This document shows, piece by piece, positions 1 through 11,619 of a DNA stretch of 64,000 nucleotides. The translations under genes and the position numbers were made by a program. Location of the stretch: positions 617,721 to 681,720 of the forward strand of contig VZRG01000268.1 of NCBI GenBank assembly GCA_013397435.1. Reading direction: 5' to 3'. The stretch's first letter is position 1. Each line of letters begins with the position of its first letter. The stretch is from Erythrocercus mccallii. Taxonomy: Eukaryota > Chordata > Aves > Passeriformes > Dicruridae. A model generated the notes under the pieces. It ran no database searches and had not been told where the DNA came from. It was given only the letters and a program-made list of their open reading frames with translations.

Positions 1-3000
1 GCACACAGAAATATATTAAAGTTAGTAAGAAACAATATGGAAGTGAAATATTTTGATATGGGGAAAAGAAAACAACTGCTGTTACATTTTATGGATAAAT
101 TAAGCATTTAATTTCAAAATCTTCAGATCACATAGAGATGGTTCATTGCATAAGGACTTACGGTAGAAGAAGAAATGTTATAACAAAAATAATATTAGTC
201 ATTAGAATTAAAATTGAATCCTCTTTCTTAGTGTTTCAGACATAAAAATTATGCCATTAGGCACTAGTTGCTTTCTAACATATTTTTTCCTAAAAACAGA
301 ACATTACACACTGCAGAACACTACGACAGCTGTGTATATCCACATGCTTGGTGAACTGGAGCATGTGGTATGGAAGCTAACTGGGAATACCTGCTTGTGT
401 TTGATACAAGTTGTGCCAGGGGAGGTCTAGATTGGATATTAGGAAAAATTTCTTCACTGTTAAGCATCAGAACAGGCTGCCAATGGAAGCAGTGGTGTCA
501 CCATCCCTAGGGGTATTTAGAAAGAGTGCCGATGTGGCACTTGGAGACACAGTTTAGTCGTGGACTTGGCAAAGCTGGCTTAATGGTCGGACCCAATGAT
601 TCAAAGGTCTTTTCCAACACAAACAATTCTATGGTGGTGCCATGCTGGGAACCAAACCAGCCATGGAGCTGGCCCAGCATGCAGATTCTGAGGTGCTCTA
701 AACCTATTAAGCAGCACTCATTCCCTGTTCTGTACAACAGCATTTAGTACAGAAGATCTCTAAATGACACCTACATTGAAACCTGCAGATAAACCCTCAG
801 CTAAGATCATGGATGACAGCAGAGGCAGAGTTTGGGGGGAACAACTTTAAAATACTTTAAGTTTTGTTTTAGACTCAAGCCTAAATAAATATCTCTTAAT
901 GATTCAATAGCATATTAAAGACCCTAGACAGACCATGTCCATTGACACCCTGTGGCTGAAATGGGCACAGGAAGTACCAGCAAACATTCAGATTTCAATG
1001 AACAGCAGAAATGTTCAGACAATACAACATGAAGACTCCATCACAAAATACCTTTTCATGTTTTTAGCATCACTCCTTAAAACTCCTTGTAGACCTTATT
1101 GCTGAAGAGTTCCAAAAAACTTTTTGCTACAAGATTTCCTGTTAACTTTAGTGGGAGCACAGCCCCCCTAACATCCAAAATGGATGTTACAGAGCATTGG
1201 GGATATGATGAGCATTGGTGTAAAGGTTCCCACACAATGATGAGGAAAACAAAAAATCACTATGTCAAATAATATTCCATTTCTGCTGTTCCATTCACTG
1301 CCAACACAGTACAAATTTTATCCTCTTCAATTCATTCAAAGCACCAGCCACTACTGACTGCAAAGTGATTGAAGGCACTGATGCAGGAATGTTAAAGGCC
1401 ACCTGGTGTAAACATTTGTTTAAAGTCATACAATGTACATTGTTCCTTTAAAATAGCTTGATAGAGATGCAGATTTGGATGCCTGCAACAATATGCCTGC
1501 TGTATAGAATAAAGTAAAATAAAGTAAAATAAAAGAGGATATTTATCCACTGACTCCAACAATTTCCCTGACATGGTGCATTATGACTGATGATTCTTAA
1601 TACAGTGTGCAAGACAGCCAAAAGCCATTTAAGAACATGTGTTGTTTGTCTCAAAAACAAATGTAAGGGAATACTAGTAAAAGCTGCACAGTCCAAAACT
1701 CAACTAAGCAGTTTAAATCCGTTTTTCTTGGAGGGTTTTCAGGAAGATTGTACTGCATGCAAAACAGAACTAATTTATTCCTTCTATCTACTGCAAAAGA
1801 GCAATTTATCTCCAGTAGATCTTGTCTAGAAAATAAGCCCCTTTATCCTATCATTAATCAGGTACCAATGTCCCTATTAGAAGCCCTGTATATAGTAAAA
1901 CCTGGAAATATGTGAGCTTTGGGTTTTTGAAATTATATTAAAGGAGGGAAAATAACATGTCAAGTCTGCTGTTCTCAAAGACAAGAGAAGACCAACTTTC
2001 ATAGGTCACAAGAAAATCAAACCCACAGCAAAACATCCCAGTTTAGACGAGAATTTTTTCCAGATCTTCCACTTGGCACAGTTTGATTTAGGCTCCCATA
2101 AATGAATTAAGGATGTGAGATGCATAGATGTGTTTAAGTCTGTATCTGTTTCCCTTAGCTTTGGACCCACGTATCCAAGTGAATGGCAGAGGGTGAGATC
2201 CTGCATCCTACTAACTAAGCAGTGTGTTGGCTTCAATAAATACATTACTTCATGTGGGTCAGAGCAGCACACACACTCTGCTCAGGCACTAATTAACTAC
2301 TCAGAAGACTAAATCCAAAACACACCAAGGACAAGTGAAAAGCATGAATGACTATGAAGAACCAGACCTAAGCTCTGCCTGAGAAACGGGACAGAAACCC
2401 AAATTTGTGAAAAAACATTGTAAATTCCAAAAACAGTTGAAGTAAAAAAAATGACCCCATCTAAACTGGTTTTGCAGTTAAAACCCATACTTTGGTATGA
2501 AAAGGCACCCCCAGTTCAGGAAGTTCAGGCCTCTTCCCATGCTTCTATGCAAAATTTCCTTTGTGAACAACATTATAGATGAGCATAAATACAAAAATAT
2601 ACATTTTAAGCAGTAGCAAAAATTGAATGTGAATTAGAAATTGCTCAAGGAAAGTGACTGCCCTATTATTACATGTGCACAAAATCACACTCCGTCTCAA
2701 AAAGGTATGAAAGAAAGGGAACCAATAGAAACTATGACTTTCACGTCTCTTAGCATGACAGCTATTAACTTCAGTTTAGTAACTATGAGTGTAACAGCTT
2801 GGCTGCCTTATCAAAAAGAAGTAAGCATTAGATATTACAGGTAGTGTACGAGAAGGACAGATTGGCTGCCACACAAGGAAGGCATTCATACACTCACTCA
2901 GGAGCAATGAGCTCCCAAGCTCACACATTTCCGCACTCGCTGAGATCTGTAATTCCCCCCAAGTGCAAAGAGCAGGTTTGGGTGTAGAAGTGCCTGCTAC

Positions 3001-3649
3001 TTTTCACCACCCCTCTCCTCCACTTCAGCAGAGCACTTGAGCATACATGGACATGGTTAAAGTTACGCAAGCATGTGAATTGTTTGGCTGAACCGAATGT
3101 ATATGCAGCCCATGCCTCCTAAAAGCCTCTCCCACCACCAGATACAGGGGGCACAGATGGCATCCCGGGCCACCAACTCACATGGCACTGAGAGCAGTAA
3201 ACGACTGTTTGGGGTTATGCCACCTGAACTGCTGACAAGACGACACTGAAAGCGCAAGACATAAATGATGCCCCAGAGTGATATTTCTAGAGACATCGAA
3301 AAACCAGAACAGGTTCAAAGCAAACTTCCTTCATCTGGCCATAAACATATGCCAGCTGACACCAGCATTCTCACATGGAAAGAGAATTGCATTTGTTTCT
3401 GAATAACTCTGGAAAAATGAAGTCTGAAAATCAGACTTTATCTTTGACCCATTTATAGTAAAAAGCCTTTCAGAGTAAAATGCATGAGAACATCCTGAGG
3501 CCTTATTTTCAAGCACGATTAGCTTATGAATAGACAAAAAAAAATCCATCTACTTTCTCTGTAATGATTAAAAAAAAAAAAAGACAGACAACTTTCTGGA
3601 GCATTCAGCAGTTTGTAAATGCAGTACTTTTTGGCTCTTGGATCTGCTC
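1..3649. other. Downstream intergenic DNA
   Basis: AT-rich sequence beyond the presumed CD109 3' end. Apart from a CR1 3' fragment near 400-636 I recognise nothing. Open frames here are short, lack family motifs and lack paired splice sites. Confidence 0.6.
400..636 (+). mobile_element. CR1 LINE 3' fragment
   Basis: Sense-strand CR1 3' end. The sequence contains the diagnostic runs GTGCCAGGGGAGGTCTAGAT, TTGGATATTAGGAAAAATTT and GAACAGGCTGCC, then CCATCCCTAGGGGTATTTAG, and ends in TTTTCCAACACAAACAATTC followed by TATG, the start of the 8-bp CR1 tail repeat. It is diverged and 5'-truncated. Confidence 0.85.
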
Positions 3650-4171
3650 TGAAGCCAGCTCCTTCTTTTTTTTAATATTATTCCCCATGAGAGCACACAG
3701 AGAAATTCAGTATTAATATTGTCACATCTTCAGAATAGAACAAAGTGAGTTCTGATACCAAGCTCCTATCATTGCTTATCAACACCCTAATGGAGAAGCA
3801 GACAGTGTTCTGGAAAAGCATGGTAAACTAACATGAATCCCTAAAAAATGAGCACAGTTGGAAGCTGGGGTAGAAACAAAGTGGGAATACAGCATTAAAT
3901 TTACTTTTTATCACACTGCTTTTTCAGTAACTCTGTGCTTCTTCAGAAAATAAATTCAGTATGAAACTAACACTTGGAAAGCTTTTCCAGCGGACACTTG
4001 TAGAAGTTTTCTGGCACAGCCAGAAATTTACCATATGGGCCAGCCCAGTTCTCCCTGAACACAGCAGGAGTTTGGTCATGGTAATCACTAAAGAAGGGCT
4101 GGTATCTGAACATAAAATTTTCTCTGGATAATTTATGGAAACCTTAGATGTGAAACATAATCTGTTTCCTT
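3650..4171 (-). other. CD109: Probable CD109 3' UTR
   Basis: The stretch directly after the stop codon on the minus strand. The first poly(A)-signal-like hexamer downstream is ATTAAA, about 500 nt after the stop, so the mRNA may end near 3,650. The end is inferred; no transcript evidence is available here. Confidence 0.4.
3671..3676 (-). promoter_or_regulatory. Candidate poly(A) signal ATTAAA for CD109
   Basis: On the minus strand this reads ATTAAA, the common variant hexamer. No AATAAA occurs between the stop codon and this point. A longer 3' UTR using a signal further down (AATAAA near 1,775) is possible. Confidence 0.35.
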
Positions 4172-4362
4172 TTACAGCACCCAGCTGCACAGCAAGTTTA
4201 CATGAAGGACAAAGAGCACACAGAACAAGGAGGCCAATGAAGAGTGTTGAAGCAAGGTTGCAGAACCATCTCGGTGGCAAAGGTTGCAATCACTTTCACA
4301 GAAGTCACAAGAAGTTACACTTTGCATTACTTCTGAATTATAGCTTCTCACTGCTCTTCTCC
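4172..4362 (-). CDS. CD109: CD109 exon 33, coding part (GPI-anchor signal, stop)
   Basis: One hundred ninety-one nt up to TAA at 4,172-4,174. It begins RRRAVRSYNSEV, matching human RRQAVRSYNSEV, followed by a four-Cys cluster SCDFCESDCNLCHRDG. The last ~20 residues are hydrophobic (LASLFCVLFVLHVNLL) and end without a cytoplasmic tail, as expected for a GPI-attachment signal. A likely omega site is in the small residues DGSA. The extreme C-terminus differs from human but length and character agree. Confidence 0.96.
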
Positions 4363-6679
4363 CTGTTCAGAAAGGTTAGTTAACATTAGTTAATGAACAC
4401 CTGAAAATTAACCAAGAAGCTAGCTTCAAAAAGAAATCATTTTTAAAGGACGAACTAAACTCTGACACAGACCTCATCATACACTGCAAAACACTTCCCA
4501 GAATTGGTATTTAAGCCCAGCCATTACTCATTTTTCTTCACTCAGAACACTTCAATGTATTCAGGCCAATGCCTGGTGAAAGACACACTTTCACAGACTA
4601 ACCTCAACTGTTAGACACAATCTGTTCCACAAACTTTGGACAAATATTTTGAAAGGGATTTTGCCCCTACCTACATGACAAAGGAACTCAGACGCTTTAC
4701 CTGGCAGGCTGTTTGCTATAACATTTGAGAGGAAGGTCACTCTTAACTGATGCTTTCTCTCACTATCCTGTGTGGGAGCTTTAGCTTCCTGAACCTGGGA
4801 CTGCTTACCTCACCAGGTCCTGCTCTTGTATTTTACTCTCCCATTCCCTGAAGGGTTGCTACAGAGCCAAACTAGAAGTCTGAAAATCATATTCATTTCA
4901 GAAACATCAATGCATGGTAATTGCTGACAGAACAAGCTTTTGCAAAGTTTCTTTCTCATAATGACTTTTTTTCTTTTTTCCCTTCCAACTAGAGACCTTG
5001 CAACTTCTTTTTTTAGTAGTAGCATTTTTAAACTGAAATTATATTAATTTTCATTACAAGCCTCAAGGTATTAAAAAAATATGTAATTTTAGGGGCCAAA
5101 ATGTTTACCAAACAGTGATACCCAACTAGTTATAAAAAGTCAGGTAAGAGAATACTGCTGTATTGGCATTCAAGCCAGCTCTCACTCCTATGCCAGTTGT
5201 ACTGTCTGCCACAAGGAAATCACATTTATCGACAAACACCAGAGCAGGAGACCTCTAGGCATTTCCAAGCTTTGAATATGACATGAAACTGTCATCATCA
5301 CATAAAATACATTCTTGCAGCTTGGTTCACCAACTACAACAGTGTTGGCAAATAATAAATTAAAATAAAATCACATTATACAGGAAGGAGTTCTTCCAGA
5401 AGAACTCAATCATGGCATATGTATATATGTTGACCAATAATATATCTATGCTATACAGTAATAGGAATGGTGTCCTGTAAAATAATATTTGCACAAATAA
5501 TTTTCTTGAAATTAAAGAAATTACAGCACTGATTACATCATAAAAATGTTGGTCCTTAATCTTAGTTTGCTAACTGAGAATTTATGGACTCAATTTATTT
5601 AAATATAATGAAAACATTTACATGTGTGCATTTACCTGTGACTGTACAACAAACATATTTATTAGCCTATCTAATGGCATTCTTATAAAAGATTAGGTCC
5701 TGAGCTCTTGACCCAAGAACTTGAAATTCATTTCAGCCACAGATGCTAAGTCTTATGTGTTTCTCTCAAACAAAAACTTGCCGTAATTGTTTAAGCCACT
5801 AGCCCTTAAAACATGCTCTAATTAATGGACAGTGTACTTACAACCAATAATTTCCTATATTAAGTTCTGTGAATGAACAAGAATTTTAGCCTATACAGAA
5901 TAAATGTGATCTTCATCTAGCTGAAGTAGCACACGTATTTGGCTGTCTTTTGTATTGTGATAAGAAAGCATGAAAAAATTGCCTATACAACTTTTTTATG
6001 CCTTGTCTCAAATCAAGACCAAATCCTTAATAATGTACCAGGTGGTTCATGTAATGAAAACCTAGTATCTTCTCCAGCAGCCTGCAATTTTTTCTCGCTT
6101 TTAATTTTGCCAAAGAGCTTTGTACATTGTTGCCCATCTCTAAAACCACAGTTACTACATAATACATGTAACACACTCATACACAACAAACAAACAAAAA
6201 ACAAACAAAAAGCCTCCAAAAACACAAACAAGCAAACCAAGCCAAACCCCTCTGTCCCCCCAAAAAACCCTGTGAAACTGCTTTTCCAATGTATACCATT
6301 TTTAGATAATAACAGAAGTCAAAACATTGGCATTTTCTCCCATGAAGGACTCTTAGTTTAAGTAAGAAACAGAAGGCAAAGCTACTCAAGAGGTAATTAT
6401 TAACTTGGTAAGTGAATCACAGTGAAGCTGCTGTTTCATTTTGATAGTTTTGGGAACATATTGGGCCAGACAATTTGCAATAATTGAGGAACCAACCCAT
6501 TAGGACAATAGATACGTGAAAATACTACTACTTGTTAGCAAATTAGGCATGTAAATGTCCAAAAAGTCTACAGTTCAAGGCAACTTTTTCTTCACTACAA
6601 TTTCCCCTATTCCTACAAGAAGAAACATTCTTTTAAAGCTCTGAATAATTAAGTACCATTTGAAATGACTGACACTTAC
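4363..6679 (-). other. CD109 intron 32
   Basis: 2.3-kb intron between the receptor-binding domain and the GPI-signal exon. It holds a CAAA-rich simple tract at about 6,183-6,240 and no other recognisable element. Confidence 0.85.
6183..6240. repeat. CAAA-rich simple repeat
   Basis: Imperfect ACAAACAAA repeats in intron 32. No transposon body is attached on either side as far as I can see. Confidence 0.85.
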
Positions 6680-6782
6680 TAGGTTCATAGTAATCCACTA
6701 CAGTCACTGAAGCATCTTGGATATTTGCCACCTTGAAATCTCTCACGGCTGGAATACCCACACAAACCTGTGTTTCATTTAG
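6680..6782 (-). CDS. CD109: CD109 exon 32 (MG8/receptor-binding domain end)
   Basis: Thirty-four codons plus one base, LNETQVCVGIPAVRDFKVAN to VDYYEP. It has a sequon NET, the second conserved Cys and the C-terminal V-D-YYEP strand. The Arg codon is split across the intron. Confidence 0.97.
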
Positions 6783-7197
6783 CTAGAAAAACAGAAGAGA
6801 AACATCCTGAGTACAGTGGGGATGGTGCCTTCATGGAAGAGGTAAGGACTCTTAGCTCAGTGGTAGTCCATTTCTAAAGTTTAAGAGTCTGGATGCATAT
6901 GAATATGGTTATCTCATTTGCAGTCAGTTTGGTCAAATTACAGACTTCTTGAAATGTCTGTCTTCTTATGTATGATTTTTAAGAGGCCTAATTTAGAAAT
7001 CATTTACAAATACAATTGAGTTGCACCTATCCAATCAGTCTCACTAAAAAACAAAAGAACTATTAATTCCATGTAAATAGCAGACATTGATTTCCCCAAA
7101 GAACAAAATCACGATGTCTTTCCAAATTTAAGCCTAACAATATCAGAGTCAAGATTAACATCACCACAAACACATTTCTAAGCTATTTCCAACTTAC

Positions 7198-7354
7198 AGA
7201 GTCTAAGTATAGGTTGACTTTTCCATTGTCTTTTTCTGTCTTCTTAACTGTATTGTCTAATGGAACAAAATCTGGTGACACAGAGAAGCCACTGAGTAAG
7301 CCAACCTCCATGAGGACCATACCACTACTGGGAGCCGTACCAGAACCTAAGTAC
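7198..7354 (-). CDS. CD109: CD109 exon 31 (MG8/receptor-binding domain)
   Basis: One hundred fifty-seven nt, YLGSGTAPSSGMVLMEVGLL to VNLYLDS. The acceptor is the upstream AAAAG, chosen over a nearer TTAG because only the upstream one keeps the frame from exon 30. SGMVLMEVGLLSGF is the receptor-binding-domain signature. Confidence 0.95.
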
Positions 7355-10300
7355 CTTTTCAAAACACAGAGACAAAGAAACTTTTAGTAGAAATACAGTA
7401 GCCCACTCTCTAAAGAAAATGTTTGATCTTTAAGTCCCAACTAATGAAGTAATAATGCTTAAGAATACTTAGGAAAAAATGGAACAAAATACTTACAAGA
7501 AAATTTCTAATGATAAAGAGCTAATAATTAATTTCTCAATTATTTTTCCTGCTAATTTGAGCCACATATGCAAAAGCTGCTTTAGCCCTGAGAAAAGTGC
7601 AATACAAAAATCATGTGAGAGACTACATTGACATCATGAGGAATTTTCAATCAGCATCTATTAGTACAGGTTTATATTACAAATATGCAGAAACTATTGC
7701 AATTAAACACATTTCAAAAGAAGCAATTAAGAAACTGCCGTAGAAATTCTTGTACTGAAATATATGTATATCCTTTTACAGATGCATTATTTTGCTTTTA
7801 TTCATTTTGGAGGCCAAGATACAGGTGTATACACCAAAGAAGTCTCCCAGACCTTTTCAGATTGCCTTCACAGAGAATGATGGTTCCATTAACAAAGTCA
7901 TCACCAAATTATTTCTCAAAGTTTTGGTTTTAGAATACATAGCCATGTTATTAATCCACATTTGGAAAAAGATTTAATGAGTCCCTTCTTTTTTCCTAAA
8001 TAATGCTTATTATTACATCTTCTTCCAATATGAAAACCAGATGCTGGAGTAAAAGTTTGCTCTACTGAGCAAGCCTTGCACATTATGGTGCATAGCAGAT
8101 GTATAAAAATATATTTATGGTACTCTGTACTAAGTGTCACCTGCAAAAAATTCTACTGCTTTAAATAAAGCAGGTAACACACAAGTTTCCCCAGCCTTAG
8201 CATGGAAGGTAAAAGATTGTTGTTCCACTAGAATAGAAGGGTCTCCAATCCTCATTTTGAAAGCCTGGCAGTATTGAAAGTAATTAAACTACTTCTTTGT
8301 AGAGCTGGATAGTTAAAAAAAATAAAAGGGAAGAGTTGCTTTCAAAGCAATGCTGTTAAGCCTGGCTGATTCAAGGCAGATACAACTTTGAAAGAAATTT
8401 AGCACAACCACTGACTTTGGTTGGCTCACAAGATTAGAAACAAATGAAACCATCTGTTTGGTGATGTGCTGTGCCAAAGTAGCTGCTATTGAGAACAAAT
8501 AACTGAATTGGAACTGGATGTAATTATTTCTGCATAATTACTAATAAGAGGAGAGTAAAATACCCAAGCTGTCTAGCCAGCCTGAGGTGCTACTAAAACA
8601 CCAAGAGGAACCAAACTATCTTGGTGCTGTCAAGGAGTGAATTAGATACATCCCTAGAATTTATGAAGATCTAGCTCTCAAAAAAGGAAGAGAAGCAGCC
8701 TTGGGGGTGGGTTGTGGTACCATCTCTTCAACTCCACGGTCTCTTAAAAAAAGGAAAAAAAAATCATCATGCAAGAATGACCAGTAAGACAAAGACAGAC
8801 TTGAAACTTGTCCTTGAAGAAAACAGATAATATTTTCAGTTGAACTTTATGTTTCAGCTGTTCAGCAATATGAGATCAAGGTGAGATCCTCTTAAATATG
8901 ATACAAAGAAGAGAAAACAAAACCAAGCTACTGTAGGCAGAAAGCAGAAATGAGAGAGTAAATACAATCATCAGTGATCAGTTTCCCATGTCTGGAAAAG
9001 GTATGCAGACAAGAAGATTTAGAAAAAACTAGAAGTCCTGGGTATTTGCCTCCCAGAGAGTGAGTTACCTCCTCTAACCAGAAACCACTTTAATTTGAAT
9101 GAGACATCATCTGCTCTAGTGTCATAAATACCCAGTCAAGATGACTGTAGCCAACCACTATCAAGCTGGAGAAGGTGGATTTTCTCCAGATTAAAGAAGA
9201 AAATTGTGAAGCTGAAGCCTTCAGTACCTAACTATCCTAACCCACAGCTAGACTATACATATCCACTCATTGAGATTTCAGCAGTCTCTCTGTATTGGTT
9301 TCTCTACTAGAAAGCTGCATCGTGTTATAAAGATCATAAATAGGCCAACTTTAATTTAGGAATATAGATAAGGCATACATTATGTACAATTTATAGGGAA
9401 AAGAAGAGGTAGATGACTGGTCTGTCAAGCTCAACAATCAGAGATGAAAGCGTAGCTTCAGCAATTTAAACAGGCTTACTCAAAGTACCAGTCCATTTCC
9501 ACAATAAGAGTTGATGGAACTAATATTGGAACTAAGGAAATGTTCCAAGTAGTCTCTTGAGGCTGCTTTTCAATGTCACTAGATTTCCTCCTATTCTTTG
9601 AACACTTTGCAATTAAACATCACAACCCTAGAGGCTTCCCAGAGAGATGGAACACTTCTCCATATTTTAAGTGAAAGGTCTCAGCTAGAGAGCCAGATTG
9701 TCCAGAAAAGACTTATCCCTAAACCCAGCATGCAAGCCCATTACATGTCAGGAGTTTGTGCTAGACTTTAGAATGCTGTTAACACTTCATAGAAGTGTTT
9801 AAAAGAGAAAAAACCCCTTCTGTTTCAAGAGCTCTCATGTATTCTAGTGTCTCTGCCCACCATCTGTGTCACTGAACTGGATACTAGAAACATAAAAACA
9901 GAGCTCTGGCTTTATGCCTGCTGGCTATTTCCCAAATTAAATCAATCCTCGGTACCGAAATCATATCCTCTACAGCTGATTATTTGTATGATGGTGTCAC
10001 CTAGAGGTTCCATCTCCAGTCACAGCTCCCTTGTGGTAGGCAGAATGTAAGAATTGTTCTAGGCATATGGTGTACAAAATTTAAATAAATAGCAAAAAGA
10101 GGGTGTGGATGAAAGACATGTAAGAGTAATCACAGTGAATCAGGTGCTACTTTGCCAATCTTGCATTTACAAGGAATGTAATAAGAAGTTACATAAATAA
10201 TATGTATAATGTCACAAGAAGAAAACAGTGTTTCCAGAGGAAGTATTCACAAACAGATGGAATCCTTAAATACAGTAAATGAAGTCATCTCAACAACATT

Positions 10301-11482
10301 CTTGTGGATAGTAAAAGATAGAAGACTAAAAAAAATAGAGAGAGAGAGAGAGACAAAATGTCTTATTGGCTTTTGTATGAAATATGCAGTGGTCTTTAGC
10401 TACAAGTGGAAATGCATACTGAAGAAACTGCCAGAAAATAAACACCTTCAAATATACCTTTTAAATATGTGTATGAACACTTCCACAGCAAGCAACCAAA
10501 GCAGTCAAAGAAATAACTTGATTAACTGGCAGACCTAGGAATATGCAGTTCAATATCACTTATTCTCATGTGATGCAAATTCTATTCAGGTAATACCAGG
10601 TCGCTGTTCTGTGGTCCCTGAGATAATACTTGAGCAGTCTCAGCTCAGTTCTTAGTAGCTGATTACTGAACAAGAAACATCATCCCAGATGCACACATTC
10701 TCCTATATCCTCCTGCTCCCTCCCACTTATTCAGCAAAAGGAACAGAATTAGCCTGGGTGGAAAACTTACCACCTCTTTAAAATTTAGAATAATGTATTG
10801 TATTCTATTACCAAGTTCTTAACTACTGGTGAATGCAAGACCACAAAGATAGTTGCACAATAAGGCAATGTGAATTGATCATTATGTAAATATTGATTTT
10901 GATTCCTGCCAAAATTGTTGAGTGAATTTAATTATAGAGATGAACAAAGAATGATTACTTCATGGTATTTTTAGCACTTCAGACTTCCTTCTCTCTTTGC
11001 CAAAAAAAAAAAGGTATCTACTTCTGTACCAAAAGCAAAGAATTCCTTTCGTGAAAAGTAAGAGCAATAGGCCCTTATCACAGTTTGCTACTCAAATTAG
11101 AATGAAAAGATGCTGATTCAGATTCAATTTTCAAGTCTGTCCACACTCATCCCTACAGCTCAAAAGGACTCACACCAAAGAAACCTTTAGTTATTTTCTA
11201 GTATTTTACACAATTCTTCTACATACCTGTAACATTTAGGGTACCTCCATCTTTATGCATACTAGTAAAAAAATATCACCTGGCCAGCAATAATTGACTT
11301 GTGAATTGATTCTTAGTTTAACTACTATCATTTGTGCAAAGTACTTTTTATTTTCTTCAGTTATAATTTATATCCCATACATCAGTAAACTCATACAAAC
11401 AGATATTTTAGTTTCATTTAAAGTAATCTAAAGTTGGTATATACCAAGATTGGAGTAGAGATGCTCCAGCAGATTTACCTAC
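7355..11482 (-). other. CD109 intron 30
   Basis: 4.1-kb intron. A short (AG)n run sits near 10,337-10,352. I see no exon, RNA gene or clear transposon. Confidence 0.85.
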
Positions 11483-11619
11483 CTTGTGCACACGTTCAAA
11501 GTCAAGTGATTTTTATCATCTTTATCATCTTTTACATCAACATTCAAGTCAAAGGCTTCTTGATTTTGGACAGATCTGAGCCTCTGATCGGTGTGTTTTG
11601 TGTTGTACATAACATTGAG
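11483..11619 (-). CDS. CD109: CD109 exon 30 (MG8/receptor-binding domain start)
   Basis: One hundred thirty-seven nt, LNVMYNTKHTDQRLRSVQNQ to HLTLNVCT. NQEAFDLNV and LNVCT match human. The human tetrabasic furin site just before QNQEAF is represented only by QRLRS. A 9-nt tandem repeat encodes DDKDDK. Confidence 0.96.

Noticed and set aside
3924..4289. 121-codon minus-strand frame with a hydrophobic run
   Set aside because: It is another reading frame over the true CD109 last exon and 3' UTR; the correct frame ends at 4,172.
7347..7354. Alternative acceptor TTAG eight bases inside exon 31
   Set aside because: Using it would break the frame from exon 30 and reach a stop within a few codons.
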